64,000 bases of DNA from Polytrichum commune (Eukaryota; Streptophyta; Polytrichopsida; Polytrichales; Polytrichaceae): the NCBI GenBank assembly GCA_950295325.1, contig OX485809.1, positions 33,976,001-34,040,000 of the forward strand, in the 5' to 3' direction. The notes under the pieces were generated by a model that worked only from the letters and a program-made list of their open reading frames with translations, ran no database searches and was not told the origin of the DNA. Positions 43,690-55,708 of the stretch are shown piece after piece (position 1 is the first letter of the stretch; each line of letters begins with the position of its first letter). The translations under genes were made by a program, and so were the position numbers.

Positions 43690-46580
43690 GGCTAGTCCAC
43701 CACATACTTTTTCTCGCTGCCTCTCACATAATGCTTGATGTCCTTACGGAAAAACTGAAACTTATACTTTATGTTGTCGGTGGAGCATAGCTCCTTCTTC
43801 GATCCTTTGTAAGTTGGAGCACCAGTGATATACTTGCCAATGCCAAATTTGGCATTGTGCATAGTACATGTATTGGCTTGCATTGCCCAACATTGTTTTG
43901 GTGAACTAGGGGGGCAATCTAGCAATGCACCTCTATGAAATAATGTAGTATGTCTCTAAAATTGATGTGGTATGAGCCACACCATGGTATGTAGAATTCG
44001 AAGCCTCTTCTGGCCTTATGGCATGACGCTTAGGGCAAGGAATTGATTAGTTCACTTTGACTGGTTGATGTGACTCACAATCAACACTAGGTGGCAAGTC
44101 CAACTTCCGTTTGGTGGACCCAAACAACTCCGAGCCCATCAATGCACAATCCCTACTCATAAGATCTTCTACCCCATGAAAAAGCTTCATTGAAGGATCT
44201 CCACACCTTGAGACAATCTTTAGTTTCAAGGATGGTGAATCTAGGCCTTTACCTATAGATCCTTCTTTCAACCACGACCTAGAATTTGCAATTTGTATGA
44301 ATGTGTGTATCAAATCATCCATTGTTGCTTCATACATGCAAGTCATTTTGTTGCTAAATTGTTGCAACCACTTGTTGTCCCTGGTAGAAAAACTGCCCAA
44401 TACCGTAGCCAAAATCGGTTGTGGTTGTGTTGACCAACCTAATTCGAAGTCGCTAAATGACTATAGATTTTATTATTATTTATTATTTGTTTTACGACTA
44501 TAATTAAAAAGATTGGGCATGTAATATATTGTTGGAAATTTATTTTCAAGATCTTTTCCAACGATATATTATACGGCCCAAATTCCTACAAATTTTAGTC
44601 GCTAGACCAAAAAAATTGTACTAGTGTGTGTACGTCTTTGCAAGATTACAAGTTGGCATCTCTACACGTTCATCTATTGTCATATCCTACAAACAAAACA
44701 TACATGTTACATGTTTATTAGCTTATATAAATAAAACATCATACAAGATTATGCTTTAGTAATGAACCTACTAAAAGCATATTACCATTCCATTGCTTAT
44801 AACGGAAGTGCCAAAATCCCAACTGCTTGTTGAGATTGAAAATGTTTTTCATCTGTTGCAGCATTGGATGATAATCACCATGATCAAATCACATGATATC
44901 TAGTCTCAACTTCCTTCATTGTCTAGGCGTCTTTGTAATCCTTGCATTTTTTTTATCCATGTAATGATGGTTTTTAATACTTATGGATCAACCTATCCAA
45001 GCTTGATGATTATTGGAAAATGCATGTGCATTCACAATTGACCATGGGCAAACTAGGGTTTTTGTCACCATACATCTTCCTCACCGCATTCCAATTGGCT
45101 TGGGCATTATCCGCCATGAAACCTTTGAAGTTTACATTTGGCATTCCATTCTCGCCCATGAAGGAATTCAAGTATACCCATAACAAAGTTTTGGTTGCGC
45201 ATCTTCAAATTTGATGTCACAATACACAATCACCAAGACCTTACAATACTTGTTGTCATACACATGCCACACCAAGGTGGTCTAGTTTGTCAACTATTTG
45301 ACATGGTCAAACATTAACCAACAATTCTCAATGTCCCCTCCAACTTGCATATGCTTCAAGAGATCCATATCGCTCCCTGGTGGGTCAACCAACATTTGGA
45401 AGATAAACACTTTATTTTTGGATTGCCTTGGGAACATGCTACCATGCATATACTTGAAACCATAATGATCTTTGAACACCATAATCTTATCCATTGTGTC
45501 CATTCCGTTGCGCATAAAAATCTTTGAATTTGACACAGTTTTGACAATTTGGGGAGGCTACAATACTAAATTTATTCATAACCACCTCCAAACATGAGCT
45601 TGCTAGGCGACGGTCTTTATTGATTGACGGGGATTTACGAAGGTAGCCTATCAAATATTTTTTATTTTGTTGCCATTTTATAACAATTTTTTTGGCAATG
45701 GGTGTTTTCATGACTTCATTAGCAACACATTGGGAAGCCGTATCTAATGACTCCCGAAATGTGCCCGTAGAGATAGGATGGTCATGCACACCTAGATGAA
45801 TACAACGTGGACATCCCAGGTGATGTGAAGTGGACATATAGTATGCAAGCATGGCACAAAGCAATGCACTCAGGTGAGAACGACATACCTTACACTCTAA
45901 GTTGGATTTATCAAGGGCCAAACTTCCATCAAGAAATTAAATGGGAGTTGATCCAATCCACTCACTACAATTGCCAACCTTCCATTATAACGTTTGTAAT
46001 CACAATAGTCATTTTGACATTGGACATGACCAACACAAGAAGAAGGCCTTAATGAGAATCCAAAATTATTTTGGATATTAGTTGTCTTTGTTGCGGACCA
46101 AGGATGTCCTTTGCACATCTTATCCATGCCATCCATGGAACGTCCATAAGTAATTGGGATTCCCATAGTCATCGGGGGTAACACAAACATTATGTCATTG
46201 TCAAACAATGACATAAAGTACTTGAGCTCACAAACATCAAAGTTGTCAAAGTCTATAGTTGTAAGATAAAATTCATACCTTTTTTGTTTTTTTTTAAATT
46301 TATGAACTTTGTTAGTTTGAATGCATCTACAATATCCAAACCCGAAGATGAGGAAAGAAGTGTATGTTTGGAAGGAGTTTCTTGGCAAGTCAAACTCATG
46401 TCTAGGGGACTGTAGCAGGTTTTATTGGCATCCATTGAGACTTTAGAAGGAGTAGGAGTTGTACTCCTAAAAAATATAATCAATGTACCGTAATTAGAAA
46501 ATGATGGACAAATTTTGTCATCAAAATTAGATAACACAAGAACACCGTTTTCAATAGGCTCTAACTTAACAGTGGCCACA
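43690..46580 (-). pseudogene. Decayed transposase-like gene (copy B)
   Basis: Minus-strand open blocks run in order: a Ser/Thr-rich N part (46.25-46.58 kb), FGFSLRPSSCVGHVQCQNDY with CDYKRYNG (about 46.0 kb, zinc-finger-like C/C spacing), a block with ASPNCQNCVKFKDFYAQ (45.5-45.9), FKYMHGSMFPRQSKN to GGDIENCWLMFDHVK (45.3-45.5), HVYDNKYCKVLVIVYCDIKF and FKGFMADNAQANWNAVRKMY (45.05-45.27), then C-terminal blocks at 44.05-44.41 and 43.69-43.92. Stops and shifts separate them. Family resemblance to Mutator-like transposases is inference from gene order and the MADNAQANW-type segment, which I recall from plant mobile-element proteins. A partial relative is at 2.0-2.6 kb. Confidence 0.55.
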
Positions 46581-46599
46581 CTAGGGATTTAGACTGTCA

Positions 46600-47840
46600 A
46601 TGTGCTAAGCTCATTTGTTAACACAACATTGGATGCGTGCATTTGTGAATTAGAAAGACCTATAACCCTAAATAATGTTGGGCCCAAAATCTAATCATGA
46701 CCTTCTTCATATTTGTTCTTTTGCATCAAGATTGTCTCCGAAATATCAATATCCAAAGAATACATTTATTGCTCCACATACATGGTACTTATTGGGAGAT
46801 TGAATCTCAAACTAAGCAAATCCTACAAGACACTAACGACACCATCATCCTCAAGAGGCAAAGTGAAAGGTACAAAAGATCCATGAGATCTAGTGGTGGC
46901 CATTAGAAAGTAGAGGAACAAGTGAGGTACATTAGAATATATGGATGACGGATTTGCTATATTAGAAGTATATAGGCATTGTAGGTTAATTAAAATACAA
47001 CTATTACACAAAATATGGTTGAACTTGGACACAACACAAAACGACAAATGCAATAATAAATGCAGACATATGCATTGTTTTGGAATGCATTTAAAAAACA
47101 AAGATTGAATCAATATCATTATTAGCAACAACATTATTATATTGGCATGTACAACAACATGAACACCAAAAGAATATGAAGAACCCAAATAAAAAATAGG
47201 AATAAAAAATGTGACATCTAACAAAGTCATATCAGGGAAAGAAATGAAAATAGATAATAATAAAAACCCCAAACAAAAAGTGGGTGCACATCCCCAACCC
47301 TACTATAATGAGACATACATCCATAATTATACTTAGCAACATGGAGAAGTGGCAAACACCTACAACAAAATGTCACGGATGTTCCCACCCTTTTCATAGG
47401 TTGTCTCACATATGCAAGAAATAAAACATGCTATACAACATAGAAGGCGTAGGAGGAAAAAATGTCTACTATTATTTTCCACCAAAGAATTGAATAGAAT
47501 CATAATGAGAAAGAGATTGTGCATAATCTTTGAGTGCGACAACGCAAATCCAAAACGAAGACAACTTTTCCAAGAGGATGATAATTTGGAAAATGGATGC
47601 ATTACTAAGTATGTCACAACCAAACATATTTGGAGTATACCTTGAAGATAGAATGAGTAACACTACCCAAGGCACATCAATAGTTGAGATTGTGGCAATT
47701 TAGAACAATATAGCAAGATATGTTTCCCAATACAACTCTAGTTTTATATATGATTTTAAAAATAGTTCAAAGAAACCCCAGTAAACTCTAAATATTTTGC
47801 CTTGGGAATTGCCATTATCCCATTGGATTATTTATTTATT
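46600..47840. other. AT-rich spacer, nothing recognised
   Basis: Noncoding; the minus-strand open frames are hydrophobic low-complexity translations of AT-rich DNA. Confidence 0.3.
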
Positions 47841-47846
47841 TATTTG

Positions 47847-47912
47847 GGGGGGGGGGGGGCAATGCCTATCACTATCCCCTCCTTCCTCCTCCTTCCTCCC
47901 CCCCCCCCCACC
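47847..47912. repeat. Poly-G tract and poly-C tract 40 bases apart
   Basis: About 14 G are followed by a CT-rich linker and then about 12 C. The two tracts can pair with each other, and each strand can form G-rich structures. They lie about 190 bases before the LINE open frame. Confidence 0.7.
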
Positions 47913-48082
47913 AAGCCACTCATTGAGGAGGAGGGCGGAACCACGTTTAGGGTCACCATGGAGCAGGGGCGGCGGACCAGATCGAGGCTTGCAAAGGAGA
48001 AGGAATTGAGGGGGAAGGAGAAAGAAGTGTCAATGAAAGAGGATAAGGAATAACATAAGATCAAGTAAGCTCCCCACCATCT

Positions 48083-48155
48083 TCCTACCCATTTCATTAT
48101 GCAGGTTGAGTATTGCCAATGTAGTGTGAAGGGTGAGGGGTTTGGTTGTGGAGCA
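48083..48155 (+). repeat. About 70-bp direct repeat flanking the LINE (partner at 49938-50010)
   Basis: TGCCAATGTAGTGTGAAGGG is identical in both copies. The similarity extends outwards (ACCCATTT, A/GGTTGAGT before; GGGTTTGGTTG/GGGGTTGGGTTTG after). The left copy overlaps the start of the LINE open frame, so the first 20 or so codons may not be LINE sequence. Confidence 0.6.
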
Positions 48156-49496
48156 TTCAACCTCCCTTTCACAAGTAGGCATCTTGAAGCCATACACCAC
48201 ACTCTACGTCTCCTCACTACTAAATATCCAAACGAACCAGCACATATCTTCACATACTGTCTTAACGTCTTATACCTTCTTAACACACAAACAAAACACC
48301 CAACCCTACATAACAATCACCCAGACAAGACCATTCTTGAGTCTATAATTAAAATGTTGCAGTCTCGCACACAACCAACCACATTGCATAAAGTCAAAGC
48401 CCACACGAACATAAGTGGCAATGAAGAAGTAGACAAATTAGCAAAAATAGGTTGTAACTTAGACCATAGAGATGCCGTAGAAACATACGAACACGCACAC
48501 CCTACACCATACTACCTTCAAAGAGATTGGTGGCATTCAATGCAAGAAACGCCTGACAAAGGCCCCATCAGACACCTTGGCAAATACATCCTTAAACATG
48601 ACAAAAAACATAACCTTGAAATCATAGCCACTCAAACCCACCAATTGCATAAATGGCTTGATAACAAAGACATCGACAAAGCACTCTCAAATGATTTTTG
48701 GAATAGCCATGTCATCACTAATAAACAAAAAACGTGCCTAATAAAATATAGAACCGGGCAATACATGGGACATGCTCGGAAACAACTTTTCTTCGGTAGG
48801 GACGTATACCCATCCCATACATGCCCCATTTGCAACTCCTTAGAAGCAGATACATGGTTACATGTACTCCTCAAATGCAAACAACAACACATCCATGCAC
48901 TAATAACAAAACGACATAACAAAGCAGTGTGGGAAATACGCAAACTACTCATCTCAAACAAAGTCTCAAGGCACTACATACTCATGAACGCAGGAACATA
49001 CAATGAAATACCCCAAGAAAACACAGTACCAACATGGCTATTACCATGTACATGTGGTACCCAGAGATGCCATTGCAACGCTAGATTCAAGCCAGACATA
49101 CTATGCATAATAGGTCATCCATATAACCATCCACCACCAGACGCCCCTACACCAGAAATTACTATCCAATTTATAGAATTCACATATTGCAATGATAGGT
49201 TTACTACTGAAACTAGAGAAAGGAAACCCACAAAATATCAACCACTCATTAACAACATCATAGCAAGGGGATGGAACACCGCTCCACTCATAGTACTAGT
49301 AGCAGGCGCCATAGCCACCACTCATATCCCCTCGATGAAAGAACTCGAAACAAAACTTGACCTTCCACCCACACAAATCCGGAACACATTTAAACAAATC
49401 AACTTAATCGCCATACAATACGCACACCTAATACTAGTCCATAAAAGACGAATAGAAAATAGACAACCTATCATAGACATACAAAACCACACATAA
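48099..49496 (+). mobile_element. Non-LTR retrotransposon 3' half: RNase H plus restriction-like endonuclease
   Basis: An intact 465-residue frame. Residues 20-118 look like an RNase H domain: Glu in SRHLEAIHHTL, KVKAHTNISGNEEVDKLAK, with the expected TDS replaced by TYC at 52-54, so catalysis is doubtful. Residues 242-260 form a CCHC knuckle (CPIC-x9-H-x4-C). RHN (272-274), KPDI (331-334) and IEFTYCND (359-366) follow, the order seen in the restriction-like endonuclease of R2-like elements. Residues 370-465 are the tail shared with the fragments at 6.7 and 28.5 kb. Reverse transcriptase is missing, so it is 5'-truncated. RNase H plus this endonuclease suggests a Utopia- or Dualen/RandI-like clade. 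That clade assignment is inference. Confidence 0.75.
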
Positions 49497-49563
49497 GATA
49501 AATAATAAATTTATAATAATAATAATAACATATAACAATAAGAACAATAATAATAATAATATA
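49497..49563 (+). repeat. (AAT)n-type tail of the LINE
   Basis: A run of AAT/AAC units starts right after the stop codon, as expected for the 3' terminal simple repeat of a non-LTR element. It is followed by a palindromic TACCGGTCACCGGTA (49565-49579). Confidence 0.6.
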
Positions 49564-49693
49564 TTACCGGTCACCGGTAAAAGAATTGTCACTAACATAG
49601 TGTCTACTCCCTGCAAAGGGTGAAGTAGTATTACACCCAACGCCATTACCCTGGGGTATGGCCAAGGGTGTTCTACGAACAAACACTTTATTC

Positions 49694-49723
49694 ACTCCGG
49701 TCCCTATAAAAAGGGACCAGAGT
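49694..49723 (+). other. Short hairpin 3' of the LINE
   Basis: ACTCCGGTCCC and GGGACCAGAGT can pair (one G-U) around an eight-base AT-rich loop. Function unknown. Confidence 0.5.
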
Positions 49724-49754
49724 TCTTCTTCTTAGGCATCTTGAAATGATATTG

Positions 49755-50070
49755 ATACCCTTTGCGGGGGGTTGGGTTTGATCACCAACCCCTTCAAACT
49801 CAAAAACCTCATGTGTAGGCTAAGGAAAAGAATAAAAATAAATAAATAAATGGAATGTGTGTTTCAGCAACAAAACACACATTCCAATTTTTTAAAATTT
49901 TAATTGATTAATTTTGTTTATTTTATTTTTAGCCTCCAACCCATTTTGTCCTACAAGTTGAGTGAGTGCCAATGTAGTGTGAAGGGTGAAAGGGGTTGGG
50001 TTTGATCCACCAACCCCTCGTACCTCCAAATCCATATGCATAGGCTTTCAAAAACATAAAAAATCAAATG
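49755..50070 (+). repeat. Duplicated SINE-3'-end-like module
   Basis: GTTGGGTTTGATCACCAACC at 49769 and GTTGGGTTTGATCCACCAAC at 49995 are each followed by CCCCT, a CTC/CTCC block, ATGxxTAGGCT and an A-rich tail. GGTTTGATCC resembles a pol III B-box. The modules are about 226 bp apart. Confidence 0.5.
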
Positions 50071-50779
50071 GACTAGAAAATGATGGATCTAGGGAGGGGG
50101 ACTTGGTATTGTATGTTTCAGTTGGCAATAACCTTGGAGTGAGTTCAATGTGACAAAGGAGAAGATGAAATCTTGGAGTCCACTTTGGTAGCAAGTAAAT
50201 GATAGTTTTGAGAAAATATTCTTTGTGGACGAGGATTTGATGATCTTCAAAAGCAAGATGTTATGGGTGTGGGATGGTAACCACATGGTGGTGCCACATT
50301 GACCAATATCATGGGAATAAGATAGATTGGCACTTTAGTGTTGATTGTATATGCTTGGATCCAATCTTTGCCAGTGGTGTTCTCCTTGATGCAATGAACG
50401 ACATTAACAAGTCATAATTCAATTCTTGTGAAATCTACTTACGTGTGTTCACATGTCGTAGTTCATGTGTGTTATTATTTGTTGCTTGCTTGAAATACAT
50501 GTTTATGAAAAATGACCATGTTAAATGGACATGGTGCATAAGATACATTGGATTTGCAGTTCGGAGTTTTAAAGGTCTATAAGTCTAAGACTCTTCTAAC
50601 ACTTGATGATTAAGCAAGATGTAAAAAAGAAGCATATAGGGAGTACTTGGTATCTCTTACCTCATATGTATTTGTAGGATTTCTTTTATAAGGTGAGGTT
50701 GCAACCTCTTTTATGTTTGTGATTATTTTTTCTTCTCATTTTTTAAGGATTGATTACATTCACATTTGGATTGTTATTA

Positions 50780-52500
50780 GCATGATGTGGTGTCAACTTT
50801 GAAGGAGGCATCTCGTGAGTATAGTGACAAGACACCAGTAAACAAGAGATCCCCAATTCTTGAATTGGAGCAACAATCCTATACCATAAATATCTTGAGA
50901 GAAATTGCAGAAGATCTCAATTACTCATGTGAATGGAAAATACAAAGGAAAATGGTTATTGTGGTGGTATTCCATTTTGATGTCACATGAATCCCTAAGG
51001 TTTCTACCACCTCATTTTAGGGATATAAACTTTGATGCTTGGTTGGTTAAAGCAAATTTATGGGCACATGTAATATAAATGATTTCACTTATTGGAATTC
51101 ATGTGTTGTATTATTATTTTTGTTTTCATTGATTTTATATGAGTTTACTTCAATGTATTTGACGTCCCAATTGGCCGAGGTTGTCATTGAGGAGTTTGAT
51201 GGCTACATGCATTTGTCTTATTTTGTAGGTACCTCACAAAGTAGTTGCATATTGACAAAGCTATTATACTATTAGCCTTCGAGCATTCATGAAATATTGG
51301 GCCAACAAGACCTTTGCAAGTGATGTTGTGGACTCATGCCTTGTTCATAGTTTGTCCATGGTTTATTGAGTGTCCGACAATCTTCCATCCAATTGAAGAA
51401 GAGGCTTTGAGATTATTTGTGGTGCTTTCACAAGAAGTGGAGGAAAAACCATAGGAAGAATCTAAGCCGACCGAGAGAGGTAGCAAACACAAGGAAATAG
51501 TGGTTGCTACACAACCTAAACCACCTCCTCCTCTTCCTCCCCCTGCAACCCAAAATGACAAGGGAAAATATATTCTACACCTTGATGACATTACTATGAC
51601 AATCAATTCATCCCATCCTAGTTTTGCTCCTACACCATCTTATTCCATGATTCAATTTCAACATGATTCTCAAATTCTCTAATACCCCCAATGTTTCAAT
51701 GCTTATGGAAAATGCTTCCATCTCCAACATGTTGGAAAATGGAGTGACAGAAAACATGGTGTTGGTTTCAACATTCGAACTTGTTAAAAAAATTGGTGGG
51801 TTGGTCAAACTTTTATTCAAGTAACATCATGTATTTTGGAATTTTATCAATGATTTCATAGTACTTAAAATCATAGTTTATGTGATCTTTGTTCATATGT
51901 TGGCCAAGCTTGGAAGACTCAAATTTCATCCGACATTTGGCAATTTTGTGCATTTGATTTGATCAATGCCGAGTTGCCAAAGACTCTGCCAGTTCCAAAT
52001 GTGTCGTGTCCATCAAATTTAATTCCTCCATGAAATGAACACAACCTTAAGGACATAGAAGCGTTGTTTGAATTCACATATGGTTTTTTTTATTGATAAT
52101 GCTCCATTAATTTTGTTTGTTCCAGAGTTAAAAAAGGCGAGGGACAATGTGAGAACATACATTGCATCATATGGTTTTTCATTGGCAAAGAATCGGTGGA
52201 CAATTAATAAGTTACCTTTATGCTCCCCTCTGATTACAATTATAACAATATGTAATGTCTCTAACGTACTCAATTATTGTTTTTGTCATTTGAAATGTTT
52301 ATAGTTGATGCTTTATACTAAACAAAATGTGATGCTTGCAGACACAACAATTTTGGATCATGTTGTTATACGATGATGATCCCCATCAAGAATTCAATTT
52401 CAATAAATCTGGTGGTCCTCAAACATAGCCGCAAAAGATGATGAAGAGCCTAATTAAAAAAGTTCAAAGGAAATCCCAATTCAATGTGTAAGTTTTTTGA
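50780..52500 (+). pseudogene. Decayed, possibly once spliced gene of unknown family
   Basis: Coding-like blocks on +: GVNFEG-like start near 50790; FHPIEEEALRLFVVLSQEVE then TERGSKHKEIVVATQPKPPP with a proline run (51380-51680); NVSMLMENASISNMLENGVT to KKIGGLVKLLF (51695-51822); FFIDNAPLILFVPELKKARD to KNRWTINKLPL (52080-52220); and an exon-like block 52339-52488 bounded by a TTGCAG acceptor and a GTAAGT donor (FWIMLLYDDDPHQEFNFNKS) with one in-frame TAG. Stops and shifts separate the blocks. Not recognised. It may be transposon-derived. Confidence 0.4.
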
Positions 52501-53820
52501 TTTACACGGTTTAAAGTTTTGTAACTTGTTATTGTGAATTATTTCGTCCTTCCTGGTTGTGTCTTGCCTTCTTAGATGTTATGGGTAGGAAAATGAAGGA
52601 AGTGATATATCCCCCTCTTAAGGTCATTCTCCCTATTCTATCTAGAGTATGAGGCAGCATGGATGGCAACTACCATTACACCCCCAAGACTAATTAAATT
52701 TGCACATTATGATCTTTTTGTCTTGCCATTTGTTGATATAGAGATTGTAGAAAAAAAGGTAGTAGTGAGGACGATTTATATACATATTTGGGTACACGAG
52801 GAGTTCATCGATATGGCTTCTCCTATTTTGTTTGAGTGTGCATTTTTTATTTATTTAGTGTGGCAATTTTTTGGTATTAATAAAACATCCGCCAAAGGTG
52901 GATTGTAATTTGCATGACACGTTGTCTTGTATCTTTGAACTTGAATGCATTACACACTGGATAATACTAGAACGAGTATCAATGAAATTGATTGAAGTTG
53001 AGTACTTTAAATAATTATGTCCAAGTACTTAAGTTTATTCAAATTGCAATGCCTTCTAAGAGTAATTTTGTTTGAGTATGTGCTTGCATATGCTTGACTG
53101 AATGGATGTGGACTCTATCAAAAATATTAGATGTGTTTTCTTCTTGTGCCAAGTATGTATTTGTTGACTTTGATATATTATTTTGGCATTTATTGAGATT
53201 ATGCATATCGTTTATCCTCCCCACCCTTCTTATTAATGAACCCTAAAATTGTTATTTTGTAGGCCAAAAAACCATGGTTATAAGATACTAGTGGGCCTAT
53301 TACCAAATATTTTGCCTTCCTCATTATTCACAAGTTACCGCTCATTACTCATTTCTCATTGCTCATTGGTTATAAGGTAACACTCCCCTATAGACACCAA
53401 CCACAATTGGGAGATCGACACCGCAAACCCTACATACAAAAGACTAGACAATGGGAAACAAGAATCCAAACCAACATTGCCTTGCACTACTCATATCAAC
53501 TCTCCTTGCAACAATGCTATTAACATTCTTCATATAGTCCATTCCATCAAAACAAACCCACCAATGCATTGAAGACCCATGCATCAAATATATACATCTA
53601 TGCTCCTAAATCACTATGCAACCTATCATGCAATAATCCATAAACCCAACATTCATGCAAATGCCCTCCAATCATCCACCAATCCTCCATGTTGAATCCA
53701 AATCTCCAAAAGGGCCAAGATTCTAAACTCTACAACATCCAATTGAGATCAGGGTAAGGGGCGGGCAACTCACTGTAGGGGCTCCTAATACACAAAGGAT
53801 ATTTGGCATGGTCTTAACTA
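52501..53820. other. AT-rich spacer
   Basis: An open frame at 52663-52908 has some coding look (LIKFAHYDLFVLPFVDIEIV) and could be a last block of the preceding relic. Otherwise nothing is recognised. Short CTCATT words repeat at 53335-53365. Confidence 0.3.
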
Positions 53821-54125
53821 TGCCATGCATGTGCACGTAGGGGAGGGGGGGGGGGGGCATGTGCATTGGAGTAGCCGTTCTAGAATTGTGATGTCTCGAG
53901 GTTGGGAGTGTTGGTTTCTTGTGTTTGGTTTGGGCAATTACATGGTTTGGGCATAATGTGCAATTTCAGTTTGGGTGTGATTGGCCATGATACGTCTTCC
54001 TATTGTTTCCCATATATTGTGCATATTGGGATTTTAATGTTTGTGTCATTTGTGGATTTGATATGCTAGGGGCTTTCTAGAAGTGCTTCAATAGTTTATG
54101 GTGGGTTTGTTCATTAGAGACACAT
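53820..54125. repeat. Relative of the 28.8-29.2 kb repeat, next to a poly-G tract
   Basis: A run of about 12 G at 53846-53857 lies between two GCATGTGCA words. The shared landmarks with 28.8-29.2 kb follow it (GGGCATAATGTGCAAT, AGTTTGGGTGTGATTGGCCA). Confidence 0.5.
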
Positions 54126-55352
54126 TTAACCACGTCTGTGAATTTTGTTTTCGCGGTTCTTAGGACTATTTCGTGGTGGTATTTGTTGATGTGTGTTTAT
54201 GTTTTGTGGTTTAGGTTCTCATGTCGGTATTCCGTTGAGCCAAGTAGGGTATGGTGTGTGCTATGTGTATGTGGGGGGGGGGTGGAGTTGGTTTGTTGTG
54301 GGTAGTTAGGTTTCATTTGCCACTTGATCAACTATCTCGTTGTTTATTATTCCGATATGTGCTTTGACTTTTTTGTATTGTTAAAAAATGGGCAGACCAT
54401 ATAATTTGATTGACTATGTTTGAGATTAGTAATTATCAAGGTGGTTGTGTTGGGAGAATGGGTGTCTTATGTGATTATTGACGAGGTACATGTTATTGAG
54501 GTTGTCGGTTAATATAAAGGTGTTTCGTGGGTAATTTTTCGTAGCAATTAACCCCAAAATGACATGGAGGACAAAACTTGTCTTCGACTATTTTCAATCC
54601 GAGTTTGAAGACATTTGCCGAACTATTCTAAGAAAATTCAATATAGAACGACTGTACAAATCTACGAGATGAACGCAATGACACCAAAAACAACAAAATT
54701 GAGGATGGACTGTAATTTCTACAAAGCTCCCAAAGTTTTAGGCTATCATGTAATACCATGTCACAACACAAAACCACCCGGCTGAAGCTGACGTCACCAG
54801 AGAGAATGCCCAGTGGCCGAAGGAATACCATTGGAGGCGGGGTTTAGGGCATGTGAGGCAGCACCATTTGACGCCATTCTAGGCTCATCTTGATGGGGAT
54901 CCGATGGATAATTTGGTGAGCAATGTGTGGAGATTTTGCAAAGCGTTTTGGAACTTTGGAAACCTGATATACGTTACAGGTTGAATGGAGGACACAGTAG
55001 ATGGCCTCCTCCCTCCGCTTGCCTTGCCACGATGGCCTCCCCGTGCTTTTCAGTTTGCATGGACTTGTCGATGTTGCTACTTCCCACTGAGTCCACCCGA
55101 CTCTTCCCCGGCCGTTGGCTTCCTACATGGTTCATGTGTAGACGTAGTTCGTTGCCCGAAGATCTAGCCGCTCAAAGTGGTTTGAAATTTTTCATGAAGT
55201 TGCATTTGCTATGAGTTGTACTGTGGCCACTTGGATTTGCATATTTCTCACTTCACAAATTCTCCCGAATTTTTTGTAATAAATGTTCTTATGTTTGCAG
55301 TTTCCGACAACCCTATGTACACGACATCGAGTACAACAAAGTTTCGTAGTTT
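54126..55352. other. Spacer, unrecognised
   Basis: The overlapping frames at 54927-55214 and 54985-55167 are GC-richer than their surroundings but have no motif. Confidence 0.3.
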
Positions 55353-55708
55353 TTGCAATTTCCTCAAGTGGAGAGGGGAGCTAGTATGTGGAGCTCAAAT
55401 TTCCTAGTTGAAGTCACCGTGAAATTTGGAGTGTTGCTGGCCGTATCGAGGAATGATCGAGGCGAGAAAAAACCCGAGAAACCCTACAAGTTGTTCATAC
55501 TGACGGATGCTTTTGATGCAAAAAAAAAATTATTGAAAAAGAAAATGGATGGTTCAAAATTTTGAGGTGATTTGTACCACACTACACCCTCCCTTTATAC
55601 GGTTGGATTTGCATCTATAGCCATCGATCTCCCCAAAGAAAAATTCAAAATTGAATACTTGCCACAAGGATTCTTCCTCGAGGAATATCCTATGTCACTT
55701 TGGGGTTA
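55353..55708 (+). pseudogene. Short decayed coding remnant
   Basis: The frame is open from 55353 to a TGA near 55563 (FLVEVTVKFGVLLAVSRNDR, then a lysine-rich KKKLLKKKMDGSKF). It stays open in the same frame afterwards to a stop near 55708 (ASIAIDLPKEKFKIEYLPQG). One in-frame stop in an otherwise coding-like 118 codons suggests a recent pseudogene or a mobile-element fragment. Not recognised. Confidence 0.35.
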
